A DNA stretch of 64,000 nucleotides, taken from the NCBI GenBank assembly GCA_963971225.1, contig OZ020267.1, positions 89,827,648 to 89,891,647 on the forward strand, written 5' to 3'. Position 1 is the stretch's first letter; every line of letters begins with the position of its first letter. This document shows, in pieces, positions 1 through 11,713 of this stretch. Under the pieces are notes generated by a model that was not told the origin of the DNA, did not search any database, and saw nothing but the letters and a program-made list of their open reading frames with translations. Origin of the DNA: Melieria omissa. Taxonomy: Eukaryota; Arthropoda; Insecta; Diptera; Ulidiidae. The position numbers and the translations under genes were made by a program.

Positions 1-560
1 AGAGGTCCGGGAGTCTAAAAGATCGTTGTGCCCCCAGTTCATCTGAGACCAGCTTCTGTACCTTCCTCCATCTTAGAACCGTGAGTGCGCGCGAATCAAA
101 ATCCAGGTGTGGAATCAGATAGTGCGTGCAGGAATCTAGTAGCTAGTCTGTTCCTGGCCTCGCAAACGACCTTAAAATCCCAGAGTGTCCAAAAGCGTGC
201 TCTTTCCACAGGTTGGCCTCTCTCAGTCTGAGAGCGCCTTTTGCGACACAGCACCTAATGAACTGCTCTATTGGGTGGAGATGTAGAATCATCTCTAGGC
301 CTGCCTGGGGGGTGCTTTTGACGGTTCCTGCTATTCCCATAGCCGCCAGTCTCTGCACCTTCATCAGTTGCGTCGTCAAGGACCTGGTGTCCGTGGCCGG
401 CCACCAGACAATGGCTCCGTAACATAAGATCGGCCGAATGATCGCTGTATACATCCAGTGGACAATGCTCGGCCGCAATCCCCACTTTTTCCCGAAGGCC
501 TTCTGATAAACGTAAAAGGCATTCAAGCTCTTCTTCACCCGTTCTATCTCCAAGAAAGCT
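1..560 (-). pseudogene. Non-LTR retrotransposon fragment, C-terminal part of reverse transcriptase
   Basis: The minus strand has an open frame at 553-143 (136 codons). It reads like the thumb and post-RT region of an insect LINE: a YGAIVWWPA motif, then KVQRLA, then a STPQAGLEMILHLHPIEQFI stretch, which is typical of R1/I-superfamily elements. Catalytic RT motifs are absent, so only the 3' part remains. The region below 143 probably continues the element out of frame. Clade assignment (R1 versus LOA/I) is uncertain. No 3' tail or target duplication could be defined. Confidence 0.7.
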
Positions 561-568
561 TGGAGTCA

Positions 569-1113
569 CTGTGCGACAGCCCGATTACGAGACTAAAGGC
601 TTGATTACACGTAACGACTAGAGGGACGAGACAGCAACTCGAACGAGTACTCGTTTCGTCTAAACAGATTGTTGATTGAGTCAGTGACCGAGTAGAGTGG
701 CGAGAGAGTCACTAGAATAACATTTTGTTCACTAGACCGAGTACTACTTTACCAATATATTTTTCTTCTTTTCGCAGCGATTCGCGGAATCGCTCGTCAC
801 ATGCGGAATGCGTCACGCACCACTTTTCGCTTGGTTAAGTTTAATTGCGCGAGTTTGCTTAGTTCATTTTGTTGCATTATAAAACCGAACTGACTCGCTA
901 CGTCTCAAAATACGTTTGAACAACTCGTCGCTTTTGCTCACCATCCCAATTCTCTTGGCCTTATACCATTTTGATGTCTCGTCACTCTACACGCCTAGCT
1001 ACCCACAACCATCCGTGTTGTGCGTGCAAATTTGTACAAGGTTGGAAGGGACCTACAGTTTTATGCCGATTCGGAACGGCGAGTTGGGAGCTTTTTCATA
1101 GGCAATTTTACTC
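569..1113 (-). repeat. tRNA-derived SINE copy, 5' truncated and split by a ~400-bp insert
   Basis: The segment 569-596 matches the 3' end of the SINE found at 1276, 28367, 31411 and 49719 (read on the other strand). The match resumes at about 993-1113 with the gcctagctaccc and GGGACCTACAGTTTTATGCC blocks. About 395 bases of unrelated sequence (597-992) separate the two parts. The tRNA-like head is missing. The insert carries repeated short motifs such as actcg and cgagtac, with no recognised coding sequence. Confidence 0.65.
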
Positions 1114-1275
1114 GGCTGGTTCCTACGTTACTATTATTTGTGTTTGACTTTATGCAAGTGAATTCTAATGTACATAATCGAAGCGAAGTAAGATGTAAAC
1201 CACTTTTTTGTTTGTTTTTGCTTGCATGTTTTGAATGGGGAAAAAATTTAAAAATTATACGAAATATATCAGCGT

Positions 1276-1609
1276 GCAGCCGCCGTGGCTCAGTTGGTTA
1301 GTGCGCGGTCCAACGAGTCGCATGCAGAGCGACGCAAGATCGAATACTGCATGTAGTAACACCTAAAAAAAAATAACGGGAAACTGGTTTTCTCTTTCGG
1401 TGGCTGTCCTCTCAGCTGGAAATGGCAAACCTCTGAGAGTAAAAATTGCCTATGAAAAAGCTCCCAACCTGCCTTTCGGAACCGGCATAAAACTGTAGGT
1501 CCCTTCCACCCGCGTACAAATTCACACGCACAACACGGGTGGTTGCGGGAAGCTAGGCCTTAGTCTCGCGTAAGCGGGCTGTCGTGCCAATCAATTAATT
1601 AATTAATTA
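1276..1609 (+). repeat. tRNA-derived SINE, full-length copy
   Basis: The head carries a good RNA polymerase III A box (TGGCTCAGTTGG, 1286-1297) and a degenerate B box (AGATCGAATAC, near 1337-1347). A tRNA-unrelated body follows, then an (AATT)n tail. The body matches three other full or nearly full copies in this window almost base for base. This is not a functional tRNA gene: there is no acceptor stem or anticodon arm, and the sequence recurs with a body and tail. No clear target duplication was seen for this copy. Confidence 0.85.
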
Positions 1610-2163
1610 TTTGTTCATGCTTTCTGTTTTATCTTTGCTTGATTAGGAAAGGAAAAATCAAAAGGTCGAAGTTTTGTTTTCTGAGTTAAAAAAGTTTTGA
1701 TCCGGTGGCAACTGTGATAGAAGGGGAATCGCAAAGCAGCTCTCCGCTCGTTCGAACTTACTTTCTAGTTTCCATTTACGTTTTCCTCAAGATTCATTGA
1801 ATAGAAGATTGCGCTTTCCGGGAGAAAATAAAATAAACGTCAACACAGTGGGGCAACATTAATTATTTATTCACTTTTTGTTATTTAATAAATTTTTTTT
1901 TATTTTAAATTTGAAAAGCAAGTCGCACAGTGGGGCGTCCTCATATATCGCATGGCCAAAAATAGTAAACGTGGTTTAATTTTGGCGAAATTGTATATCC
2001 GCCCATTTTTCAGCGGAATTAAAAAAATACGAAAACTTGTGAAAATTGAACTACTGCCACGCCCACCCCCCATATTTTAAAAATCTTTGGCGCATAGTCA
2101 TAGTCGAAATAAAGTACACTTTAAATTCAATAAAGTATACTATTAAAAAAAGTAGGCTCTAAG
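1610..2163. other. AT-rich spacer, nothing recognised
   Basis: No open frame of note, tandem repeat or paired termini were seen. Two short similar phrases (cacagtggggc near 1845 and 1924) recur but do not define an element. Confidence 0.4.
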
Positions 2164-2587
2164 CAAAGAATATACAATATAAAAAATACGGATCTTCAAA
2201 AATTTGTCAAGCGTGTTTCTTGATGCGGGCGGGAAGAGATGAGCGGAGGCATAGGTTGCGGGAAATTTGCTCGCGCTCAACAGTTTGCGATCTTGTTCGT
2301 CGAAGCGCAAGCGGAGAGTAAACAACGAACCAAAAGCATCGTCATCGTCGTTTCAACGAAGATGATTCGGGATTCGCTAATGTTTTTGGTGTTGTCGTTT
2401 ATTGTGTGTATGGTTTTTTGCGTTGCTTACGCTGCTCCGCTTGCGCTTCGACGAACAAGATTGCAAACTGTTGAGCGCGAGCAAATTTCCCGCAACCTAT
2501 GCCTCCGCTCATCTCTTCCCGCCAGCATCAAGAAACACGCTTGACAAATTTTTGAAGATGCGTATTCTTTATATTGTATATTCTTTG
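2164..2587. mobile_element. Foldback MITE with ~160-bp terminal inverted repeats
   Basis: The left arm (2164-2325) and right arm (about 2430-2587) are near-perfect reverse complements: both encode the same peptide on opposite strands. The ends are CAAAGAATATACAATATA and its complement. The termini resemble those of the elements at 11987-26709 and 58229-59039. The central tract atcgtcgtttcaacgaag (near 2345) recurs inverted at about 26404, which supports one family. The flanks show no matching target duplication, so this copy may be old or rearranged. Confidence 0.75.
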
Positions 2588-2909
2588 GTTAAATGTAACA
2601 GCTGGGTTTTGTTTACATTTTTAGTTAGTCAAGCCAAATTCTGCATTTATTTCTGGGCAGCCACCGCTTACCCATCGCCGCCATCTCCTTGTATACGCAT
2701 TAGAGAGCTGCATAAATCCATTTATACTCGATGCCTTCACGTGCAGTTTTAAAAACGGAACACGATCCGAAGAGAAGCCGAAAAAAAGGTATTCATTTTT
2801 CGGTACCTCTAAATTGTCGAGTAACTGCACGTTGTTACTCGACGCTGAGTGAGCAGGTTCTCGTTGCGAATCGACGCTAGCAGACTTCCTTCTCGTTGCT
2901 ACGCAATTA

Positions 2910-3023
2910 CTCGCGGAAGCTGTCGAGTATGTCGGAAGGTTTGAACTGCATGAGGAAGCGCAAATGCTCGCGGAAGGTGTCGAGTATGTCGGAAGGTTTG
3001 AACTGCATGAGGAAGCGCAAATG
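2910..3023 (+). repeat. 57-bp tandem duplication
   Basis: Two copies, 2910-2966 and 2967-3023, differ at about one base. The unit is a multiple of three, so it also repeats 19 codons in an open frame from 2896, but nothing suggests that the frame is a gene. Confidence 0.85.
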
Positions 3024-3699
3024 CTATGTGAAGCTTGAGTTGAATGTGCTTCAAAGGAATGTTGCGAAGCATTGCGCGCATTGCGCGAAGCATATATTTT
3101 TTTTTTTTTTTTGGATTGCTGATGAACATTGTACCCATAAAGTGATCGATATATGCAATAATAAACTTAATTTCTTATTATATGACTTTTTTAAAAACTA
3201 TTCACTATTCAGAAAATTGTAGACGCAACGTTTGAGCAGGAAGATTCAAGCTGGCAGGCATAAAATATAAACAAAACCCAATTCGGACTTTCCGTTCATT
3301 GAAACAATTAATATGGGTTCAGCGCCCACAAGAATTTGCCTTTTATTGTGTCATATAAAAATTAATGCATGTTTTCGTATGCGCGAAAATGGAAAGGTCT
3401 GTACCCTTATTTTGGTAGGCAGCGATGATTAGGGAATACCGATTAATGCGAATGCATATGTGCATTTGTTTATGTAAGAGTATGTCTGAGGAATAGAAAT
3501 GTCCGATTGCAGTCAACTATAATTTTTGCCTGGTCGGGAAATGATAATTACTATGTATTAAGTAAATAGCAGTAGACCATCCTAGAACAACTAAATATAC
3601 TACAAGTACAGAATATAAAATAAAACTTTAAAACTTTCAGTTATACTTATTCGTTTGTGGTGTGAAGTTGACTTAAAATTTGAAAAAAAAAAATTGAAA
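3024..3699. other. AT-rich 5' flank of the hAT gene
   Basis: The stretch has a poly-T run near 3092-3109 and no recognised coding sequence. It probably contains the left end and promoter of the hAT element that starts coding at 3700, but I could not identify its terminal inverted repeat. Confidence 0.3.
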
Positions 3700-4908
3700 A
3701 TGGATAGCAATGAAGTAAGTTCCTAAATTTTTATTTAGTAATAGCATAATATTAATTCTTTTTTGTTTGCTAGGCTTCAGTTTCCAGTGTTTTGTCTGTG
3801 AGTGAGGATTTAAGCTCCAGTAATGACAACGCACATAAAGCCATTAAAACAAAAATAATAAATGGTGAATACAAGCTCTTTAACAAATGTGGAAAAAGCA
3901 AAGTGTGGGAAATATACGCAGCAGTTAGAATGGAAACCGGGGAAGAAATTGAAAACATTGTGGCGTGCATAAAATGCAAAAACATTTTTAAATTAAATAA
4001 AAAGAGTACCTCCAATTTTCTGAAACATAAGTGCTACCTTGTATCAAGAGCATCCCTAAGTGATAGAACCGCTGCTTTAGAGGTGGATGCTCAAACTAAA
4101 AAAATGTGTTTGTGTCGTTACAAAGTGGATAGTCGAAAATTGCCGCTCTTTTAAAATGATGGATGACTCGGGATTAAAAAAACTCGCGAAATTTCTTGTA
4201 AAAGTCGGTGCTGATTATGGCGAAAATGTGGACGTCGAAAATTTGCTGCCTCATCCAACAACTGTATCAAGGAATGTAGCGCAGCATTATGACAAATATT
4301 ACATCGCAGTAAAAACTAAACTTGACATCAGGAATGGCTACGGAGTTACAACCGACCTATGGACAGACAACTATTTGAAAATGTCTTACCTTGCCGTCAC
4401 GATTCTCTACGTGCAGCATGGAAATTTGGAATGCAGACTTCTTGGATATAAGTCGATGGATGGTGAAAAATCAACCGGTGAGAAAAAAACCTTTATTAGG
4501 CTATATACTCTTATTACTGCTACTTTAATTGATTTTTATATTAAAGTATCATAATTTTTGTGTACCTACTAATATATATTTATTTTTTTTTCAGGCGAAA
4601 ACATTAAATTAAAAGTTTTGAAAACTACAAGATTTTGGTTGTGATTTGAGTGCGAACGCAATTGTTGTTACGGATAGATTTTGGTTGTGATTTGAGTGCG
4701 AACGCAATTGTTGTTACGGATAGACGCTCCAATATGATTTCTGCTTTTCGTATGTGCAACCACATATATTGCATCAATCATTTGTTGAATAATGCTGTAG
4801 AAAAATCAATAAAGGAAACACTCGAAATCGCTGAGTTAAGTAATACATGTACAAAACTTGTAAAATATTTTTGAAAATCCGGTATTAATTCAAAGCTGCA
4901 CTCTTCTT
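3700..4908 (+). pseudogene. hAT transposase, N-terminal part (BED finger and start of catalytic domain), Hermes/hobo-like
   Basis: Coding starts with MDSNE (3700-3714). A 59-base GT-AG intron (3715-3773) follows, then an exon with a BED-type zinc finger (paired cysteines around CIKCKN and the later H-x-C). After a frameshift near 4090-4130 comes a segment with LLPHPTTVSRNV and TTDLWTDNY, typical of Hermes-like hAT transposases, DLWTD holding a catalytic aspartate. A second intron is likely at 4478-4594. A 46-bp duplication at 4632-4723 causes another frameshift. The frame continues past VTDRRSNM and CINHLLNNAV to about 4908, where an insertion cuts it. The same gene continues at 5640, 11714 and 26710. 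Confidence 0.85.
4632..4723 (+). repeat. 46-bp direct duplication within the hAT gene
   Basis: The units 4632-4677 and 4678-4723 are identical. Because 46 is not a multiple of three, the duplication shifts the transposase frame and is itself an inactivating change. Confidence 0.9.
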
Positions 4909-5640
4909 TAAGGGGGGGGTAAGGGTTTACACTTTCGAAAAATCGAATTATTTTTGTTTTGTCTTATCTTATTGTTAAACATTTCAAGAATATATTCTCA
5001 AAATTTTAAGTCGAGCAAAACTCTTGAAGTTATGGTTTATAGTTAGTCCCCTGTCCTTTAGTGCAGGTATACAGCTTATTCTTTTCTATCGCGTTTTTCT
5101 CAAAACTACTTTTTCAAAGTCCGTGATCACTGTCATTTAAAAACTACTAAACCGATTCATTTGAAACTTGGTACACATTTTCTACATATAAAATACCTCA
5201 CTCCAACGTTTAGTACACAATTTTTTTTTTACATTAAGGGGATTTCCCACCCACAAAATGGCGGTATTTTTCGTGAAAAATAGCAGTTTACACTTTAGAT
5301 GGCCACCAAAAATTTTTAAATTAAAAAAAAAATAATCGGAGAACGTTGGGGTGAGGATTTGATAATACTTTGACTAAATTTTAATAGTTTTTGATTTTAG
5401 ATAATTTCCGACCGAGATACAGTGATCACCGCAAATTGTATTTTTTCAAAGACGTTCTGGGGCAAGCTCTGTCACCGTCTTGTTTTGTAATATTTCTGCA
5501 TGAAAAAATTACAGAATATTGTTAAAAGTATGCTTAATAATCTACAAAAGGTTTCAATAAATTTGATCAATCCATTCTTTCCAAAAAAATTCATAAAAAA
5601 GTGTTTGTTTTTACGCTGAAACCCTTTTTGTCCGGATTTG
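4909..5640. mobile_element. AT-rich non-coding insert in hAT, probable MITE
   Basis: The hAT protein similarity stops at LHSSL (about 4908) and resumes with SRWNTIFYLLSSVEQNW (about 5645), so about 730 bases are inserted. The left end is ggggggggtaagggttta. The right end contains the partial complement aaaccctttttgtccgg. Phrases such as ctcaaaactactttttcaaa resemble the AT-rich inserts at 39806-40355 and 56700-57060. Superfamily unknown; the termini are only weakly paired. Confidence 0.5.
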
Positions 5641-6057
5641 TCCATCTCGCTGGAATACCATTTTTTATTTACTTAGTTCAGTAGAACAAAATTGGGCGGA
5701 AATAACATCTATCTTACAAGCCAAAAATTAAATGCAGAAAATTGATCATGTTAATTTAAGTTATATTCATGCTGTTGTTAAACTTTTGAGTTCATTTGAA
5801 GAAACATCCAAAAAGTTGGAGGGTGAAAATTATGCAACTTTGCATTGGGTATATATTCATATTCATAGATTAAATAAAATTTGTGTTGTTAATCAAGAAG
5901 ACCATGACGTCATAAAAAGTTTTAAAGAAAAATTACACTTCTATTTAATAGAATTGGTGCTTAACAATGTTACTATTTATCATAAGATTGCCCTATTTCT
6001 TTTCCAACTAATAAGTTAAAACAATTTACCGAGGAAGAAAAAACGTTTGTTATAGCT
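5641..6057 (+). pseudogene. hAT transposase, middle part
   Basis: The frame resumes the hAT gene at RWNTIFYLLSSVEQNWAEI, the tryptophan-rich region of Hermes-like enzymes. It crosses one in-frame TAA just before MQKIDHVNLS, then runs to FTEEEKTFVIA near 6055 with one more frame change. It is cut by the LINE that begins at about 6058. The continuation is at 11714. Confidence 0.75.
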
Positions 6058-6259
6058 GGTGTATACAGAGCAGCGAAAGAGTGAGGAGCGAAAAAGTCGA
6101 GTGAGCGCTTGTTGCAGCTTAAATTAAAATAAATTAATAAATAAAAAACTGTTTATGAAAACCAACTTTTAAACAAGTGAAAAATATAAAGGTAGTGACT
6201 TTCAAAAACAAAATAAAAAAGGAAATTGGTTCACGAATTTTTAATAAAATTGGGGCAAA

Positions 6260-7499
6260 ATGCCACCAACGGAGTGCAAGGAGTGCACGGCGAAACTGGT
6301 GCAATTGGACGATATTATATCGTGTTCTGGTGGATGTGGCTGCAATTTTTGCATTAAATGCAGTAGCATTAAAAGAACTGAAATAAAAATGTTAACCGAT
6401 AACGTGAATTTGAGATGGTTTTGCAATCAGTGTTCGTTATCTGATACGAACACTAAATTCATCGAAATTAAACATATGTTACAAAAGAGCGGACTAAACA
6501 AACCTGACATGAAATACATTATGGAAGAGGTGTTAGTGCAAAAGTTTTCGCAAATGAAAATAAGTTTAGTAAATGATTTCAATGCTCTATTGAGCCATAA
6601 CATAGAAGTTAAAATGAACGTCATGAAAGAAGAAATATTAGCGGAAATGTCAAAAGAATTAAACAAGATCGGTGAGAATCTAAATGAACTTCGCTCCGAA
6701 AAAAACCATAAGTGGTGACGACAGGCCAATAACCTATGCGCAGGCGGCAAAACAAAATGAGAACAAAATTGTGCTTAAACCAAAAGACAAGACAAAAAGA
6801 AACAAAGATGCAAAAGTAGCGTTAAAGAAAGTAGTTGAGCCGACTGAAGGGCTTGTGAGTGCGGTGAGAGAGCTGAACAGCGGTGGACTCATCGTTTCGT
6901 GCAAGACCAAGGAAGCATGTGAGCAGGTGCAGCAGAAGATAAAGGAGAACATTGGAAATGAGTACGAATGGGAGCAAACCAGAGATAGAAGAATGCTTAA
7001 AAAAAAGTTCAAAGTCATTGGACTCACGGAGAGGCTTAGTAGTGAGCGCTTAGTTGAATGTATTGTTAAACAAAACGATACTTGTGCAGGCAAAGAGTTT
7101 AATATTATTAAGGTATACGTGAATGCTAACAGAAGAGAGGAAAGTTATAATGCTATAGTTGAAACCGATGTTGTAACCGTTGAGAATGTTATTAAACAGA
7201 AGAGACTAAACATAGAATGGGATTCATGCATTGTATCTGAATACGATAATGTGTTGAGATGTTTTAAATGTTTAGGTTTTAACCACAAGGCGAATGAATG
7301 CATTAATAAAAAGGCGTGTAGCAAATGTGCAGGGTATCATGATAGTAAAGATTGTAACTCAAGCGTAATCAAATGTGTTAATTGTTGCGAACTAGTGCAA
7401 AAAAAGTTAATGGAATGCGATGTTAATCATTCCACGTTTAGTAAAGATTGCCCAGCATTTAAAAAAGTCGTTCAAAGCAAAAATAAAATTAGAAAATAG
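6260..7499 (+). pseudogene. CR1-like LINE ORF1 (PHD-type finger, coiled region, zinc knuckles)
   Basis: The first frame (6260-6718, 152 codons) starts with a cysteine-rich PHD-like finger (CKEC, CSGGCGCNFCIKC, WFCNQC) and then a helical stretch. A second frame (6684-7499, 271 codons) overlaps it by 35 bases. It carries a basic linker and CCHC-type zinc knuckles near its C-terminus (CFKCLGFNHKANEC, CSKCAGYHDSKDC, CVNC). The two are best read as one ORF1 broken by a frameshift near 6690-6715. The product would be an RNA-binding nucleic-acid chaperone in the retrotransposon particle. Confidence 0.7.
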
Positions 7500-9098
7500 C
7501 AACCAACAAAATCCGAATTACATTGCATTTACCTTAATATTAAAAGTATATTGTCTAATAAAAGCGAACTTGAGAGGCTTATTGAATTAAAAAATCCATC
7601 TTTGATACTTTGCGCAGAGACATGTACGACTAAGGATATCTCTGATCAAGAAATAAATATCAAAACTTATAATATGATAAGATGTGATTCCCACAGTAGA
7701 CATACTGGGGGTGTTCTGATTTATGTTCATAACTCTCTGAAGTTTGTTACAAAATTCAACAAAGCAATAGATACAAATATCTGGTGCATTTTTATTAAAC
7801 TAAAATGTTCAACGGTGAAATGGCAGATTGGTGTGGTATACCATTCGCCAAGCTCAAGTGACGCAAATTTCATCAACTATCTAAGTGATGTTTTAGGAAA
7901 TACTTGCGAACTTTCTCATTGTAATGTTGTAGTGGGTGACTTTAACATAAATCTTAACAGTCAGTCAAATTATAGTAGCAAACTATTAGAGTTATTTAAG
8001 TCCCATTCAATGCAACAAAAAATTGATTTTGATACGAGAATAACTGAATACACTAAAACTAAAATTGATTTACTGTTTGCAAATACAAATGATGTCTCGT
8101 GTGATAAATTAGATGACTCTAAAATCTCAGATCATGAAACAATTTACTTTAAAATTAAAATTAATCCAAATTTTAAAATGCGAAGTAGCCTGGTGATTAC
8201 TTCTTGGGAATTTTATAACACTCAATTACTTTTGAACCAATTGCGCTCTCTAGATTTCAGTAATTTTGATCGATCTGATTTGGAAAGTAAGGTCCGGTTT
8301 ATAAACAATGCGTTAAAAATTGCCATGCGAAACCTTACAAATGAGAAACAAATAACCATAAAGGTCATGAATAAATGGTACGATTCTGAGCCTGCAAACT
8401 TGAATAAGCAAAAACTTAGTCTTTACAAAGAAGCTCTGGTCTCAGGAGTTTGGGATGAGTACAAAAAACTTAGAAATAAATATAAAAAGTTAGTGAAAGT
8501 AAAGAAAATTAAGTATATGGAATACAAAATAGATAGCAACAGCAAAGACAACAAAGCTATGTGGAAAATTTTAAAACAAACTATCAATATGGTCAGTGAA
8601 AAAACTCCTATTTCTAAAGTATTAATTAACGGACAGCTGTACGAGAGGGATGTAGATATTTCCGAGGGCCTTAACAAATTTTTTTGTCGACAGCATAATT
8701 GAAATAAGTAATAACATTGAACTATTAGTAAGCAGAGATATTCCCATACAGATTCAATGCAACTCACATTTCAAATTTAATCAGGTGTCAACTAGTGAGA
8801 TTGAAGAAATAGTTAAAAACAAATTCAAATATAAAATAGGTGGAAGAAAGTTGCTCTCGGAAGGTGTTATCAAAGATTCTATTATTTACTTGGGATATTT
8901 TTACGCGCAAGCAATTAATGAAAGCCTGACGAAAGGCATTGTTCCAAAATTATGGAAAACATCAATAATAGTTCCCATTGAAAAAGTTAAAAATACGGTA
9001 AAAGCTGAAGAGTTGAGGCCAATAAACACCTTGCCGTGTGATGAAAAAATACTGGAGACCGTAGTAAAAAATTAACTTATGCAATATTTAGAATGTAA
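7500..9098 (+). pseudogene. CR1-like LINE ORF2, endonuclease and start of RT
   Basis: The frame starting near 7500 (methionine at 7551, 383 codons to 8702) is an apurinic-type endonuclease: LCAETC near the start, VVGDFNINL in the middle and SDHETIYFKI at the end give the Glu, Asp-Asn and Asp-His catalytic sites. A frameshift near 8690 leads to a second frame (about 8700-9075) with RT motifs (VPKLWKTSIIVPIEK, ELRPINTLP). The RT is cut by the mariner element at 9101 and continues at 10402. A TAA at 9073-9075 also breaks the frame. Confidence 0.75.
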
Positions 9099-9100
9099 TA

Positions 9101-10399
9101 AAGGCTGTCCACACCAAAATTTGGTCACTAAAAAACACCCCTGTGCCTCATGTTACGACTTATTTTTCATAAACATTTTCAAATCTAAACATGCGATGAT
9201 TCAAATGTAAGTTCTCCATTAAAATTATTTTCATTAAGTTCTTTGATTCTTTTAAAATGGTAAGCCAATTGGAGGAGCGAAAATTGATTTTACACGAATT
9301 TATTTCGAACAGACAACATAGCGCACGAAAAATTGCTAAAAAACGTAATTTCGCAGCATCTACGGTGATAAATGTTTTAAAAAACTTCAATAATCGTTTG
9401 TGCTTAGATCCTAAAAAAGGAAGTGGTAGAAACAATAACCAAAGCGATATTCGCAGCGCAAAAAAAGTGAAGCAAGAGTTTAAAAAGGATCCAAGGATAT
9501 CCACTCGTGCAGTAGCAAAAAAAATTCGCATGTCGAAATCATTTGTACAAAAAGTAAAAGAAAAAGAAGGTTTGAAAACTTATACAGCTCAAGTGGTGCC
9601 CGATCGTAACGCCAAACAAAATTTGACAGCAAAACAGCGATGCAGAAAACTTTATGAAACACAATTGACCAAATTTAAATGTGTTGTAATGGCTGATGAA
9701 ACTTACTGTTTTAAGAATTTTAAATATATCCCGGGACAAGAGTTTTACACTGCAGAATCACGACAAGATGCACCTGATGACGTAAAAATAAAAAAACGTT
9801 CCAAATTTCCACAAAAACTGATGGTTTGGCAAGCGATTTGCTCCTGTGGTAGGAAAACGGATCCTTTCGTTACATCGGGCACAATAAATGCAGAAATTCA
9901 CAAAAAGGAGTGCTTGGAAAAGCGTATTCTGCCTTTTATAAAAAGCCATAATGTGGGTACTCTGTTTTGACCCGACCTCGCTAGTTGTCACTATGCTTGA
10001 GACGTCCTAAAGTGGTATAAGGACAATGGAGTGTTTTTCGTTGCTCGCGACTGCAATCCTCCCAATAGCCCGGAGCTGCGACCAATCGAGAATTATTGAT
10101 CTATTGTTAAGAGAATCTTAAAAAGCACACGTGGCTCCATCAATACAGAAAAAGTGTTCCGTTCGAAATGGTTGTGGGCGTCAAAAAAAGTCACGCAGGA
10201 CCTCGTGCAAAAAATGATGGGAACAGTTCGGCAAAAAGTGCGCCTGGTAGCATACGAAAAATAGCATATTAAAACGTATGTAATATAACATTTCTTTAAA
10301 GTATCTAGTTACAAATACAACAAATTTTTTTAGAAAAATATCATTGTTTTTTATTTTATATACATTTTAATGTGACCAAATTTTGGTGTGGACAGCCTT
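9101..10399 (+). mobile_element. Tc1/mariner-superfamily element, DD37E type (ITmD37E-like)
   Basis: The element is 1299 bp, flanked on both sides by TA (9099-9100 and 10400-10401). It has matching inverted repeats of at least 28 bp that begin AAGGCTGTCCACACCAAAAT and mirror exactly at 10372-10399. It sits inside the reverse transcriptase of the CR1-like LINE. The ends are intact, so the copy could in principle still be moved by an enzyme supplied elsewhere, but its own transposase is broken. Confidence 0.93.
9257..10264 (+). pseudogene. DD37E mariner transposase with three in-frame TGA codons
   Basis: One frame runs from 9257 to the TAG at 10262-10264 (335 codons). The N-terminal paired helix-turn-helix region (residues 1-110) has two DNA-binding repeats. 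The catalytic triad is visible as D147 (ADETYC), D240 (PDLASCHY) and E278 (ELRPIENY), with 37 residues between the last two, which defines the DD37E class known from mosquitoes and other insects. TGA codons at 9968, 9998 and 10097 interrupt it at residues 238, 248 and 281. No frameshift was needed to follow the frame. Confidence 0.9.
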
Positions 10400-10401
10400 T
10401 A

Positions 10402-11459
10402 ATATCTTTATACAAGAACAGTCTGGATTTAGACATAAACATTCATGTGAAACTGCGTTAAACATGGTTTTAGCTTGTTGGAAGGAAGAACTAAATGAAA
10501 AGAAATCTATTTTTGCCGTTTTTGTAGATCTCAAGAGAGCCTTCGAGACCATAGATCAAGGGATTTTATTAAAAAAATTATTTAATATGGGTATACAGAA
10601 TAAAGAGTTAGAGTGGTTCAAGAGTTTTGTCACAAACCGTAAGCAATGTGTTGCGATCGGGTCATCAATTTCCGATGAAATTGATGTCAAGATTGGGCTG
10701 CCCCAAGGCTCGGTTCTGGCCCCAATTTTGTTTAATGTATACATTAACGATATCGCATCTATACTCCAATTTAGTGCCATTAAGCTATTCGCAGATGACG
10801 CCTTAATCATGATCAGCGGGACTGACGTAATTGACACCCAACGCAAGTTGCAATTGGACTTAGATTCTCTCTATGGTTGGCTATGTACAAATAGATTGAA
10901 GTTAAATATTGATAAAACTAAATATATGATCATATCAAGAAATAACAATTTAATATTGGAAAATTTTAAAATAAATAACGTCGAAATTGAAAAAGTTTAT
11001 AAAATAAAGTACCTGGGCATTCAGATTGATGATAAATTAAAGTTTAACGATCACATTGATTACATTTTGGGAAAAATTTCGAAAAAAATTTGGTTTATGA
11101 AGAGGACGTGCAAATTTTTAAGCAAACATTACAAAATAAGGGTTTATAGATCGATCATTGAGCCACATTTCATTTACTGTTCAACAATTTTTTTCATTAT
11201 GAAAGACTCGCAAATTGACAAATTACAAAAGATGCAAAATAAGGCGATGCGCTTCATCCTTAATAAGCGCTATGATGCGTCCGTTAAGGACATGCTTATA
11301 TCTCTAAATTGGCTTAGTGTCAAGCAACAAATTTTTTTCCATACGATGAAGTTTATTAATAACCTAAAAAATGGCTTATTACCCGAATATTTGAGCACCA
11401 ATTTAGTTGTAGTCTCTAATACTCATAGTGTGAATACAAGAAATAAAAATAAATTTTAG
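10402..11459 (+). pseudogene. CR1-like LINE reverse transcriptase, core and C-terminus
   Basis: The frame resumes right after the mariner with IFIQEQSGFRHKHSCETAL. It carries the RT core: FVDLKRAFETID (first aspartate), GLPQGSVLAPILF, and FADDALI (catalytic Asp pair), then the thumb with RNRLKLNIDKTKYM-like and KYLGIQID motifs. A TAG ends the frame at 11459. Similarity continues to about 11610 (FHKGLKCFNELPDEIKN), so the stop is premature by about 50 codons. The 3' tail follows at 11690. Confidence 0.85.
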
Positions 11460-11713
11460 ATACCATTTTTTAGAACAGAAGCGGAGAAAAGTAGTCTTTT
11501 TCACAAAGGCCTCAAATGTTTCAACGAGCTGCCTGATGAAATTAAAAATTGTGATATCAATTTGTTTAAACGAAATCTGTTTAATTTCTGTAAAACGATA
11601 GACATAAGATAACTATTAAGTAGTAATATTAATGTTATACTATTTTTTTTAAATGTTAAGAATTAGGCTGAATAAAGCCGTAAGAAATAAAGAAATGAAA
11701 TGAAATGAAATGA

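Larger units (their letters stand above)
6058..11713 (+). mobile_element. CR1-like non-LTR retrotransposon, nearly full length, split by a DD37E mariner
   Basis: The element carries an ORF1 with PHD-like and CCHC fingers, then an endonuclease-RT ORF2. It ends in a short tandem tail of the type (GAAAT)n at about 11690-11713. It interrupts the hAT gene between the FVIA codons and RKKLMRSYIEN. ORF2 is in pieces because of frameshifts and the mariner insertion at 9101-10399. The clade assignment rests on the PHD-containing ORF1 and the short-repeat 3' tail, both features of the CR1/L2 group. A Jockey-group relative cannot be excluded. Confidence 0.75.

Noticed and set aside
1276..1350. tRNA gene
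   Set aside because: A and B boxes are present but there is no cloverleaf, and the sequence is the head of a SINE present in several copies.
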